Source: Methylibium rhizosphaerae
GTDB taxonomy: Bacteria > Pseudomonadota > Gammaproteobacteria > Burkholderiales > Burkholderiaceae_C
DNA: 39,139 bases
NCBI RefSeq assembly: GCF_006386545.1
Contig: NZ_SWAR01000049.1
Location: 1-39,139 of the forward strand
Direction: 5' to 3'
Each line of letters opens with the position of its first letter. Position 1 is the first letter of the stretch. Shown piece by piece: positions 25,134 to 32,567 of the stretch. The position numbers and the translations under genes were made by a program. The notes under the pieces were generated by a model. It did not search any database. It saw only the letters and a program-made list of their open reading frames with translations, and was not told the origin of the DNA.

Positions 25134-25922
25134 TTGGCATCACCCATCATTCCGTGGATGGGCGGCAAGCGCCGCCTGGCCGATCTCATCATTCCCCGCT
25201 TCCCGCCGCACAAGTGCTACGTCGAGGTGTTCGCCGGCGGCGCGGCGCTGTACTTCCTGAGGCCGCCGGCCGAGGTGGAAGTCATCAACGACATCAACGG
25301 CGAGCTGGTCAACCTGTACCGCGTCGTGAAGCACCACCTCGAGGAGTTCGTGCGCCAATTCAAGTGGGCGCTGTCGAGCCGCGAGGTGTTCAAGTGGCTG
25401 CAGGACACGCCGACGGAGACGCTCACCGATGTACAGCGCGCGGCGCGCTTCTACTACCTCCAGCACCAGTGCTTCGGCGGCAAGGTGCAAGGGCAGAACT
25501 GGGGCACCGCGACGACGGCGCCGCCGGTGAACCTGCTGCGCATTGAAGAGCAGCTCAGTGCGGCGCATCTGCGGTTGTCGAGCACCTACGTCGAGCGGCT
25601 GCACTGGCGCGAGTGCATCGAGCGGTACGACCGGCCACACACGTTCTTCTACATGGATCCCCCGTACTGGCAGACCGAGGGTTACGGCGTGCCGTTTGCG
25701 TTCGAGGAGTACACGGCAATGGCCAAGGCGATGCGCTCGCTGCAGGGCAAGGCTCTGCTCAGCATCAACGATCATCCGGCCATCCGGGAGTGCTTTGCCG
25801 GCTTCCACATGGAGTCGCTGCGGATCAGCTACCAAGTGGGCGGTGGAGCCAGGCCGACAGACCGGCAAGAGCTGGTGATCTGGTCATGGGATCCGGACAG
25901 CGACCCCGCAGGCTTGTTTTAG
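25134..25922 (+). CDS. Phage DNA adenine methylase (D12 class)
   Basis: 262 residues from a TTG at 25134, with CTGGAGCTTCAC upstream giving good spacing. Motifs: PWMGGKRRLADLI near the N-terminus, AdoMet-binding EVFAGGAALYF (about 31-41), catalytic DPPYW near 174-178, and a C-terminal QELVIWSW. This is the Dam/D12 class N6-adenine methyltransferase that many prophages carry to protect their DNA from host restriction. It is the last clear phage gene; a disrupted stretch follows. No restriction partner is next to it, so it is an orphan methylase. Confidence 0.92.
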   Translation: MASPIIPWMGGKRRLADLIIPRFPPHKCYVEVFAGGAALYFLRPPAEVEVINDINGELVNLYRVVKHHLEEFVRQFKWALSSREVFKWLQDTPTETLTDVQRAARFYYLQHQCFGGKVQGQNWGTATTAPPVNLLRIEEQLSAAHLRLSSTYVERLHWRECIERYDRPHTFFYMDPPYWQTEGYGVPFAFEEYTAMAKAMRSLQGKALLSINDHPAIRECFAGFHMESLRISYQVGGGARPTDRQELVIWSWDPDSDPAGLF

Positions 25923-26040
25923 GGGCGTGTAAGCAGCGGGACTTCAAGCAGAATGCGCCCACGTCGCAGGCTGTGGATGTGGCCGCGGCGGCGTGGGGCT
26001 GCTGCGCGACGACTTCGCGCTGGCAATTCAGGGAGCCACA

Positions 26041-26284
26041 ATGCCAACGTTCGCCTCCATCTGGAGCAACTACCCCAATGTCAAGGGTGAAGAGCCGCTG
26101 CGCTGCAAGCGTCGTGATCGGTGCCGCCATTTCGCAGTACCAGGTACGCGTGCTGCACTACTCGCCGGCTCAGGCGGATGCTTTCATCGACGCCTTTCTG
26201 CTGCTGTGGTCGGTGATGACCCTCGTGGGCGCGTATGTAGGCTACAGGATCCACAGGCGCCGCACGCGTAAGCGGGGCGGCTGA
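26041..26284 (+). pseudogene. Junction of two gene remnants: T6SS amidase-like start and holin-like end
   Basis: From the ATG at 26041 about 19 residues read MPTFASIWSNYPNVKGEEP, like the N-terminus of Tae4-type peptidoglycan amidases. The frame then turns to an Arg/Cys-rich nonsense sequence. In the next frame (about 26105 to the TGA at 26282-26284) a stretch reads ASVVIGAAISQYQV...ADAFIDAFLLLWSVMTLVGAYVGYRIHRRR, the C-terminal TM part of a small phage holin-like protein. The two halves meet near 26097-26105. Both are too short to be intact, so this looks like a deletion or recombination scar at the end of the prophage. The Tae4 match rests on few residues. Confidence 0.5.
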
Positions 26285-26347
26285 GGGATCTCTGGCTCCA
26301 CGTTGGAGTTCAGCGGCCTCCGGTCTGCTGCAATGACAGGTCAGGCG

Positions 26348-26560
26348 TCATTGCGGCGGCGTAGGCTCGATCACTTTGACAGGCTGATCTGGCACTGCGC
26401 GTTTGAGGGCTTCTACCGCACCGATCTCCGCGTCCTTGATTGATGCGTAGACCGCCGGAGAGACAGCAATGGGGAGAGCCGAGTCTTCGGGGTAGTAAAG
26501 CTCATTGAAGTAGCGGCCAGTTGCTGGATCGAGAACGGTTTCAACCCGAAAGCGTGGCAT
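26348..26560 (-). CDS. Small conserved hypothetical protein
   Basis: 70 residues, ATG at 26560, with AAAGGAG just upstream at good distance. The sequence MPRFRVETVLDPATGRYFNELYYPEDSALPIAVSPAVYASIKDAEIGAVEALKRAVPDQPVK is balanced and globular, with no TM or signal. No family recognised. It is alone, oriented against the prophage, and is probably a host or island gene next to the phage end. Confidence 0.7.
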   Translation of the reverse strand: MPRFRVETVLDPATGRYFNELYYPEDSALPIAVSPAVYASIKDAEIGAVEALKRAVPDQPVKVIEPTPPQ

Positions 26561-27236
26561 CCAGAACTCCTTTGGTGCAAGTTAGAAACGTGACTGACGC
26601 CTCACGTGAAGGCAAACCGGTGGACCATGAGCCAGCCTCGTTGACTGACAAGCTAGGCAATCTGCCGACCTTCTGCTCACGAGAACGCCGCCCTTGAAGA
26701 TGGAGAGCCTTGTGTCGAGGGTCCAGCTGAAGGGTGTGGTCGGTGTTGCTTATGCCCGCAGTCCGGGGTGACACTGGCCGGAATGCGCAGGTTCGCATTG
26801 AAGGTGCCGACGCCCGTGTTGTCGACCCCCCCAAAGGAAGGAGGTCTTGCTGAAGCCTGAAGTGAGATCTCTCCCGGCAGGGGAGGCAACGTGGTGCTGG
26901 AGCTTCGGCCACGGCCGTTGCAAAACATGCGGCGTGCCGGTAGTCACGCCAGGACAGTCGTCAGCGGCTGCTGTCGTTTGCCACGATCATGGACGAGCCG
27001 CCTGAGGTCGCAGCGTTGGGCCATGACCGCTGCATCATTGCGATCAAGTTCGAGCACCTCGATGCGTGCAGCCACCGGATGCCTCGAACCTCACGGCGCA
27101 GTATGCGACCGCACTATGGGCACCGGCTGGCGGCGCAACTTGCCCTAGGCTCCCTCGGCTATGCGCTCGCAGCACCGACGACCGTCCGCGCGGTCAGCGC
27201 TGAACAGCTGCGCCACGATGTGAACTGCAGCGCGGC
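26561..27236. other. Gene-poor stretch between the prophage end and the restriction operon
   Basis: About 680 nt without a convincing gene. A + strand frame at 26989-27240 (83 residues, MDEPPEVAALGHDRCII...) has no ribosome-binding site or known motif, and its stop lies in the end of the restriction endonuclease gene. No tRNA, transposase or clear repeat is seen. It is probably decayed sequence at an integration boundary. Confidence 0.5.
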
Positions 27237-28328
27237 CTAGATGCCTTCGTCAAAGAAGGCGGTCATAGCCGTCGCGAACCAGAAGAGCTGGCTATCGTTG
27301 AAGTCCTCTCGAATCCACACCGGTAGGCTATTGCGCGGGAACGCGAGCTGACCGAGTGCGACGGCGAGCTGCTGCAGCTTGGCATTGATGCGGGTTTCAA
27401 GATCCGCTGTTTCGATGCCAACCGCAAGCGCCTTGGCCAGCGCAAGTAAGACCTCAAGGAACACGAAGTCAGCCGCGCGCGGGTTGTCCGGCTGGCCGAT
27501 GAAAGCCCAGAATTCTCTCCCGATGCACCGATAGACCCGCACCGAGCGCGTTGCCGTGTCGATAAGGACACCAGGCTTGCGAGCGCGATCCTCTTCCTCG
27601 AAGCCGTTCTGCAGCAGCTTCACCAGAATCTGGTTCTCCTTGTTGTTCGTGGTGCAGTCCGTCCCGTATGTCAGGCCCAGCACCACATCTATTTCCCGCA
27701 CCTCGGGGTAGGTCGCCCGTGTCTGCTGCAGCCAGCCGCGATGGTTGTCAATGATGGCCCGGGTCATGCCTTGGACCTGGGTGTCGTTAATCGTGTTTGG
27801 GCCGCTCTTGATAGAAGTCAGATAGCGCCGGGGGCCGATCACGACCGACTTGTCAATCTCACGCCACACGGAGTCCACGCGGCGCTGTGCCTTCTCTTCG
27901 TTGCTCAGGCCGATGAGCGCATCAAACTCGGCGCGCTTCTCCGGCGCTTCAATCCACTTGTTTGCCGAAACGAGTGGGTATTGCCCTACGAAGGCCGCTT
28001 CAATCGACTTTCCGAATGACGTTTCAAGCCCCATGTAGAGCTTGCTGTTGAACAAGAAGGAACCAAACGCGCGCGGGTCATCGAGGCGCATCACGCTCGC
28101 CGAGGTCATCAGAACGTAGGGGTTCGTTCGATAGTCGGCCAGACCCGCGCGTCGCTCGAAAGCGAGCGGCAGATTGGTGCTGATGTAGCCCGCCAGCGCA
28201 CGGGCCAATGTCTCGACCCGCTCTTCCGTCACGCTGGCGAAAAGGCCGACGATTTCTTGAACGTTGAACCGGTGGGTTCGAGACTTGAGGGCGGCGGTGA
28301 AGGGGTTTGCTGTTGCGCGTGTCGCCAT
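27237..28328 (-). CDS. Type II restriction endonuclease, TdeIII/PmeII-like
   Basis: 363 residues, ATG at 28328, 6 nt after the methyltransferase stop. It matches the family by its conserved block NPYVLMTSASVMRLDDPRAFGSFLFNSKLYMGLETSFGKSIEAAFVGQYP (residues about 69-118) and the later PRRYLTSIKSGPNTINDTQVQGM segment, whose IKSGPNTIND resembles the metal-binding E/D...xK region of these nucleases. Partner of the cytosine methyltransferase; both lie in one operon. If TdeIII-like, the site may be GGNCC, but that is not determined from this sequence. Lower G+C (about 53%) than the host-type genes. Confidence 0.7.
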   Translation of the reverse strand: MATRATANPFTAALKSRTHRFNVQEIVGLFASVTEERVETLARALAGYISTNLPLAFERRAGLADYRTNPYVLMTSASVMRLDDPRAFGSFLFNSKLYMGLETSFGKSIEAAFVGQYPLVSANKWIEAPEKRAEFDALIGLSNEEKAQRRVDSVWREIDKSVVIGPRRYLTSIKSGPNTINDTQVQGMTRAIIDNHRGWLQQTRATYPEVREIDVVLGLTYGTDCTTNNKENQILVKLLQNGFEEEDRARKPGVLIDTATRSVRVYRCIGREFWAFIGQPDNPRAADFVFLEVLLALAKALAVGIETADLETRINAKLQQLAVALGQLAFPRNSLPVWIREDFNDSQLFWFATAMTAFFDEGI

Positions 28329-28334
28329 CCTGTC

Positions 28335-29717
28335 CTATCCAATCGCACTGACTTTTCTTAGTGTTTGTGGCGGTTCGTAGGTGGCGAGCGCGTTGTCCTC
28401 CCCGTCCTCCCACACCAGAGTCTTGCCGCCCTTGAACCATTGCCGGGTTCGGACATGCGATTGCACATACACGACGCGGTAGTCGGTGGGCTTCTCAGCT
28501 CTGGCAAGCCAATTTTGCATCCGTAGTTTGTCCAACTCGGCAGCGATGACCTCGCCAGCAACTTCGCCCAGGCGCACGGGCACAGCGTTGCCGACCTGGG
28601 CGTATTGCTGACTGGGTGTTCCTTGGAACGACCAGTCCGGCGGGAACTCTTGGATAGCGGCGTATTCCTTGAGCGAAAGTGCCCTCACCTCTCCGGGGTG
28701 GCATAGCGCCGTGCTGGCGTGGTTTGGCATCGTGACCAGCGTTGGGCACGGCAAGTCATAGCTCAACCGTCGCCACCACCCCGACCGGCCGCCCTTCGCA
28801 AACCAGGCGCTACCCATGGACTCCTGCTGCTTCTCGACCGGCAGGCTGCGCCAGTTCGACCCAGGTGGCACCAGCTCCAGGAAGGACTTCTTGCGCGGGC
28901 TGAAGTCCATCACCACATCGGTTGGCGCGCTTTTCAGGTGCCTGATCGCGTCGCCTAACGTGCGCCACGGCTTGAGCGCCGGCCCGCCGAAGAGGTGCGC
29001 TTGCGGCCCCTCCGGCGCTCGGGCTGGCCCATGCGTTGGGTTCGGGAAGTTCACGACCGTGTTGTATCGGTTGCCGATGAACAGTGCCCGCTCTCGCAAT
29101 TGCGGTGCCCCATAGTTGACGGCGTTCACCTCAAAGCAGTCCATGTGATAGCCATTGCCTCCAATTCCCTGCAGATCCTGCAGATCCTCGGCGAACAGGC
29201 GTACAACGGAGCCGGGCAGCTCATCCGGTTCCAGCGGCGGTCCGCCCTTCTCGGGCCGTTGTGCGATTGGCCGGTGCTTGAGCGCCGCCGACAGGAGCCC
29301 GCGCACGTTCTCCATGAGGAAGAAGCGCGGCTGCATGCATTCCACAAAGCGCAGGTATTGCCACAGCAGCGTCCCACGCGGGTCTTGCGTTGCCATGCGC
29401 CGCCCTGCCGTGCTGAAGGACTGGCACGGGGGGCCGCCAACAAGCAGATCCAGTTCGCCGGGCTTGAGGCCGCAAGCGTCCAGCACCATCACCGGATCCA
29501 GATCCGAAATATCGCCCTCGAACACCTGCAGCTTCTTCGGCAGCCGTCCTTTCGCGTGGTTCGCGCGGATGGTGTCACAGAAGCTGGGTTCCTTCTCGAC
29601 GCAGGCCAACAGCTCGAAGCGCCCTGTTTTATCAAGGCCGAGATCCAGCCCCATCGCGCCCGAGAACAGCGAGATCACCTTGTATTTCGGGGCTGGCTTC
29701 TTCTGTGTTTCAGCCAT
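28335..29717 (-). CDS. DNA (cytosine-5) methyltransferase of a restriction-modification operon
   Basis: 460 residues from the ATG at 29717; a longer frame upstream includes the regulator gene and is not used. C5-methyltransferase motifs in order: I SLFSGAMGLDLG, IV GGPPCQSFS with the catalytic Cys, VI ENVRG, VIII QLRERALFIGN, and X QVGNAVPVRLGE. The start overlaps the regulator stop by 8 nt and lacks its own Shine-Dalgarno site, so it is probably translated by coupling. The methyltransferase protects the sites cut by the following endonuclease. A 60-residue C-terminal tail after motif X (LRMQNWLARAEKPTDYRVVYVQSH...) may aid specificity. Confidence 0.93.
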   Translation of the reverse strand: MAETQKKPAPKYKVISLFSGAMGLDLGLDKTGRFELLACVEKEPSFCDTIRANHAKGRLPKKLQVFEGDISDLDPVMVLDACGLKPGELDLLVGGPPCQSFSTAGRRMATQDPRGTLLWQYLRFVECMQPRFFLMENVRGLLSAALKHRPIAQRPEKGGPPLEPDELPGSVVRLFAEDLQDLQGIGGNGYHMDCFEVNAVNYGAPQLRERALFIGNRYNTVVNFPNPTHGPARAPEGPQAHLFGGPALKPWRTLGDAIRHLKSAPTDVVMDFSPRKKSFLELVPPGSNWRSLPVEKQQESMGSAWFAKGGRSGWWRRLSYDLPCPTLVTMPNHASTALCHPGEVRALSLKEYAAIQEFPPDWSFQGTPSQQYAQVGNAVPVRLGEVAGEVIAAELDKLRMQNWLARAEKPTDYRVVYVQSHVRTRQWFKGGKTLVWEDGEDNALATYEPPQTLRKVSAIG

Positions 29718-29928
29718 GACGCTGCCCGCCGCCACTCGCCGCACCAAACAGCGGCCATTGGCTGGCAACGTATTGCTCTGCAGCTTCTCGCACAACCCAA
29801 GCGACCGACACCTTCTTCTGCTTTGCGATGCGCTCAAGGGTGTCGTGCAACTCGGGTGGAAAGCTCACGGACGCACGCGGCATCCGGGCATCCACCTTTT
29901 GTTTCGCTGGTGCTCTTCGTGTTGTCAT
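29710..29928 (-). CDS. Ribbon-helix-helix regulator of the restriction-modification operon
   Basis: 72 residues, ATG at 29928, with TGAGGCAGAC upstream. The sequence RMPRASVSFPPELHDTLERIAKQKKVSVAWVVREAAEQYV is a CopG/Arc-type ribbon-helix-helix: one strand, then two helices. It is the first gene of the operon, coupled to the methyltransferase start by an 8-nt overlap. By analogy with controller proteins of R-M systems, it probably represses its own promoter and so delays or limits expression. R-M controllers are usually helix-turn-helix (C proteins), so an RHH here is uncommon. Confidence 0.8.
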   Translation of the reverse strand: MTTRRAPAKQKVDARMPRASVSFPPELHDTLERIAKQKKVSVAWVVREAAEQYVASQWPLFGAASGGGQRHG

Positions 29929-29957
29929 GTCTGCCTCAGACAGGTAGATGCACCACT

Positions 29958-29981
29958 TTACACCACCAAGGTTCAATGTAA
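29958..29981 (-). promoter_or_regulatory. Inverted repeat, candidate operator of the R-M operon
   Basis: TTACA at 29958-29962 and TGTAA at 29977-29981 form a dyad with 14 nt between, about 30 nt upstream of the regulator ATG. The spacing suits two RHH dimers or an activator at a promoter. Function is inferred. Confidence 0.5.
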
Positions 29982-30231
29982 GGCGATTGGTTGCAGTGCC
30001 GGCTGCGCCCGAGTGGTGAGGCCGCTTGCCTTCGCGACTGGCTCGATCGCATGGGAACAAGGAGGCCTGATTGCGGTGGAACCTGACGCCACCAACCCGC
30101 TGCATTGGGCTCGGCCATACGGGTGTCAAAAGATGGTCGTTATGTCCGCCGCTTGCGGGCGGAGTCCTCCATGCGGTCTTACATCCTGATTTAAGGCATC
30201 GCGAATGGGGCACTGTAAGTCAGGGCGCTCA

Positions 30232-30262
30232 CGCCCGAATCGAGCCGGCATTCCTTGCGGGG
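30232..30262 (-). repeat. Decayed tRNA-Leu 3'-end-like sequence
   Basis: The plus strand CCCGAATCGAGCCGGCATTC followed by CTTGCGG is similar to the T-arm and variable arm of the preserved fragment at 30588-30643, with about four in five bases alike. The acceptor part is not conserved. Probably an old attachment remnant. Confidence 0.5.
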
Positions 30263-30303
30263 CGGCGAGCTCCGTTCGTCGCTGATAGGTCGGTTCGCAC
30301 CGA

Positions 30304-30384
30304 CGAGTCCACGTGCTACAGAAGTGCTACGAACGCCTCTACCCCCTGTCGATCCCGCCCATTGAACTATGGCGAGCTGAGGGG
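30304..30384. repeat. Att-like repeat, left copy
   Basis: Contains two direct GTGCTAC motifs (30313-30319, 30324-30330), 11 bp apart, and then CCCATTGAACTATGGCG (30358-30374), whose reverse complement resembles a tRNA D-arm (TAGTTCAATGGG). A related copy in the same orientation lies at 36168-36249. Spaced direct motifs of this kind resemble integrase arm sites. Confidence 0.6.
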
Positions 30385-30587
30385 GAGCGCTGGAGCGCTT
30401 GGCACAAGCAGGCCTCCATGATGAGGCCGTGAGACGGTTCCGCGTCGCGGGTTCTACGCTCAACATAGCTGCGTGCAGGGTGGTCGAAGAGGCTGACATC
30501 GCAAATGCGGAACGCCTCGCGGAACAAACGCGGAACACTTGCTTGATTGGTCAGCGCTCAATCACGCTGCAACCCGCATGAATGCTC

Positions 30588-30643
30588 TGGTGCCTCGGGC
30601 CGGAATCGAACCGGCACTCCTTGCGGAACGGGACTTTGAGTCC
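30588..30643 (-). tRNA. Truncated tRNA-Leu (CAA) 3' part, att remnant
   Basis: On the minus strand the sequence has an anticodon loop CTCAAAG (30640-30634), stem TCCCG, a long variable arm with TCCGCAAGGA, T-arm GCCGG/TTCGATT/CCGGC, acceptor strand CCGAGGC, discriminator A and encoded CCA (30590-30588). The 5' half (acceptor, D-arm, rest of the anticodon stem) is missing: the needed CGGGA is replaced by TCGGA. Loss beginning in the anticodon stem is what tyrosine-integrase crossover in a tRNA gene leaves. Not a functional tRNA. Confidence 0.75.
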
Positions 30644-30957
30644 GACCGTCAGTTGAGCGTCGGCGCGACCCCGTGGCCCGAAACGTTCCGCATTTGTCTT
30701 CCAGCAGCTCTCTGGGAGATTGTGCTGATGCGGAACAAGTCAACGGCACAACCTTGAGTCTTGTTGCATAGGTGGGGTGGGAATCCGTCTCACAGCCACC
30801 GGGCGCTGCACGAAAGCCAATGATCGAGTGCGTTCGACTGAATGAAAGCATTACCCGGCAACCGCGGTGCGGGCACTCAATCGGGGGGGTGTTTCATTCA
30901 ATTTGAGGTTGCAGGGCCTGCTCCCTTGCTATTCAATGTTCGCCAATCCGAAGTGGC

Positions 30958-30967
30958 GGGGGGGGGG
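30958..30967 (+). repeat. Run of ten G's just before the lipoprotein start
   Basis: Ten consecutive G's occupy the ribosome-binding position and end one base before the ATG at 30969. Length change by slippage would alter the site or spacing. A 7-G run also lies at about 30885-30891. Confidence 0.85.
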
Positions 30968-30968
30968 C

Positions 30969-31766
30969 ATGAAGCGCACTGTTCTTGTGGCTGTGCTGGT
31001 GCTGCCGTTGCTCATGGGGTGCGGCAGCCTGCGGGGCGCGGGCCCGTTGTACGAGCCTCTTTCGCAGACTTGTTCGGGAGTGCCTTGCATCTCAGAGTCC
31101 AGCAACACGGCGTTCGCTCGTCAGAAGCTGGGCGCGTACAGAGGGCATTTCCAGGCCTTGGCTGATAGCCGTGCGGAGAGCGACCTGCGCGCAGGCAACC
31201 TCGGCATCTTCGGCGCAGTACTGGGCATCGCCGCAGCAGCAGCTCAGTCGCGTGAAGCACTCGCGGCGGCGGCCCTTGTTGGCGTGACACCGACGTTGTT
31301 TGCGCACCGCTACAACTTGCGCGGCCAGCCGCAGATCTACGAACGCGGCGCCCGCAATTTCCGCTGCATGAGCGACACAGTGCGGGATCTGCAACGCTTC
31401 GAGGCACTCTACGCGCGTGTGCCCGACGCTGATCGCACGGTTGAACTGCGCGCGGGCTACCAGGAACTTCTTCCCGCGCTGAAGGAGATTGATCAGCAGA
31501 TCGACGTCGTTGTCGACCGCACGCGCGAGGACCTGCGCAGAGGGGTGGGTGAGCTGAACGCTGCCGCTATTGCCACCGCGTTTGATCAATATGGTAGGGA
31601 TCTCGTGAATGCAAGGGATCAGCTAAGAGGAGTGCCACTAATCAGTGCTCCTGCTCACGCCGGAGCGCCGCCGCCGTTGAACACGGACGAGCAGATTGAA
31701 CTGCGTGGCTATCTCGCGCGCCTTAGGGTCGTGCGCGGTGAGTTGCAGAGGTGCGTGTCTCTTTGA
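30969..31766 (+). CDS. Lipoprotein, first gene of the protease operon
   Basis: 265 residues from the ATG at 30969; longer upstream frames lack a signal sequence. A lipobox LLMGC with Cys18 follows a short hydrophobic core (MKRTVLVAVLVLPLLMGC). The mature protein is helical, with a small hydrophobic stretch near 78-108 (LGIFGAVLGIAAAAAQSREALAAAALVGVTPTLF) and a long region of charged helices (RTVELRAGYQELLPALKEIDQQIDVVVDRTREDL). No family recognised. The next gene begins 13 nt after its stop, so it is co-transcribed with the proteases and probably anchors or guards them at the outer membrane. Confidence 0.8.
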   Translation: MKRTVLVAVLVLPLLMGCGSLRGAGPLYEPLSQTCSGVPCISESSNTAFARQKLGAYRGHFQALADSRAESDLRAGNLGIFGAVLGIAAAAAQSREALAAAALVGVTPTLFAHRYNLRGQPQIYERGARNFRCMSDTVRDLQRFEALYARVPDADRTVELRAGYQELLPALKEIDQQIDVVVDRTREDLRRGVGELNAAAIATAFDQYGRDLVNARDQLRGVPLISAPAHAGAPPPLNTDEQIELRGYLARLRVVRGELQRCVSL

Positions 31767-31779
31767 GGAGGGGCTGGCG

Positions 31780-32559
31780 ATGCAATGTCTCTTGTTCCGA
31801 AGCGCAATGCTGGCGCTAGCGATAGTCCTTACGGCCGAAGTGTCGGTGGCTCAAACGGTCATGAAGCGCGTCGCAGGGCGTGACTTGAGCATCCAGGTGA
31901 TTGGCGGTGCTCCCGCAGATCCGGCTGTGTGGCCGGCCACCCTCGTCTTTCGCGACGCCAATGGGGCTGGCTGCACCGCCACCGTGATTGGAAGCAGGGT
32001 GGTCCTGACGGCTGCACACTGCATGCGCAATGGCGAAGCGGCTATTGTCGATCTACCACCTGCTCAGCGTATCGGGCTGGTCTGCGACCATCACCCCGAC
32101 TACCCCGCCAACTATTCGGCCGACTTCGCGCTGTGCATCGCTTCCGCTCCGCTGGACATCGGCGCCGACTACGAGGTCATTGCCTCTGACGTGTCCTTGC
32201 ACAAGAGCGGTCGCACGGTCGTTCTGCTTGGATACGGCTGCATTACCCAGGGTGGTACCGACAAGAACTTTGGCCAGCTGTTCCAGGGCGCGGCGACAGT
32301 GACGCATGCTGAGGCAAACGAATACGTCGTTTCTTCGGGGGCTGCCGTTTGCTTTGGCGACAGTGGCGGCGCGGTGTACTCGCCCGACGGGGTTAGGCGG
32401 CGTGTGATCGCCGTCAACTCACGCGGTGACATCAGTCAGTTCTCGTGGCTTTCGCTGACCACGGGGAGCCTGTTCAGGCGATGGGCTCTCAAGTGGCGCC
32501 ATGCTGAGGGTGCCCGTCTCTGCGGCATTCACGCGGACGCGACAAACTGCCACCAATAG
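31780..32559 (+). CDS. Secreted trypsin-like serine protease (S1)
   Basis: 259 residues, ATG at 31780 with GAGGAGGGG upstream. Signal peptide MQCLLFRSAMLALAIVLTAEVSVA, cut near 24. The S1 domain has the full triad: LTAAHC with His80, SADFALC with Asp115 and CFGDSGGAV with Ser195. Cysteines around 65/81 and 191 fit disulphides in the periplasm or outside. There is no obvious activation peptide of the classical type, though IGGAPADPAVWPATLVF near 41-57 may mark the mature start. The next gene carries a related trypsin domain that has lost its His, so the two arose by duplication. Confidence 0.88.
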   Translation: MQCLLFRSAMLALAIVLTAEVSVAQTVMKRVAGRDLSIQVIGGAPADPAVWPATLVFRDANGAGCTATVIGSRVVLTAAHCMRNGEAAIVDLPPAQRIGLVCDHHPDYPANYSADFALCIASAPLDIGADYEVIASDVSLHKSGRTVVLLGYGCITQGGTDKNFGQLFQGAATVTHAEANEYVVSSGAAVCFGDSGGAVYSPDGVRRRVIAVNSRGDISQFSWLSLTTGSLFRRWALKWRHAEGARLCGIHADATNCHQ

Positions 32560-32567
32560 GATCCGTG

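Larger units (their letters stand above)
29929..30968. other. Non-coding 1 kb with tRNA and att-like remnants
   Basis: No gene is credible in this kilobase. It contains the R-M promoter region, a decayed tRNA-Leu-like 3' part (30232-30262), an att-like repeat (30304-30384), a second, well-preserved tRNA-Leu 3' part (30588-30643) and a G10 run in front of the protease operon (30958-30967). These are marks of repeated integration at a tRNA-Leu type target. Confidence 0.65.

Noticed and set aside
26541-26947. Minus-strand frames near the prophage end
   Set aside because: No ribosome sites, poor amino-acid balance and no recognised pattern; they overlap each other in different frames.
30539-30757. 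72-residue + strand frame with VPRAGIEPALLAERDF
   Set aside because: This is the well-known false translation of a reversed tRNA 3' end; the DNA is better read as the tRNA-Leu fragment.
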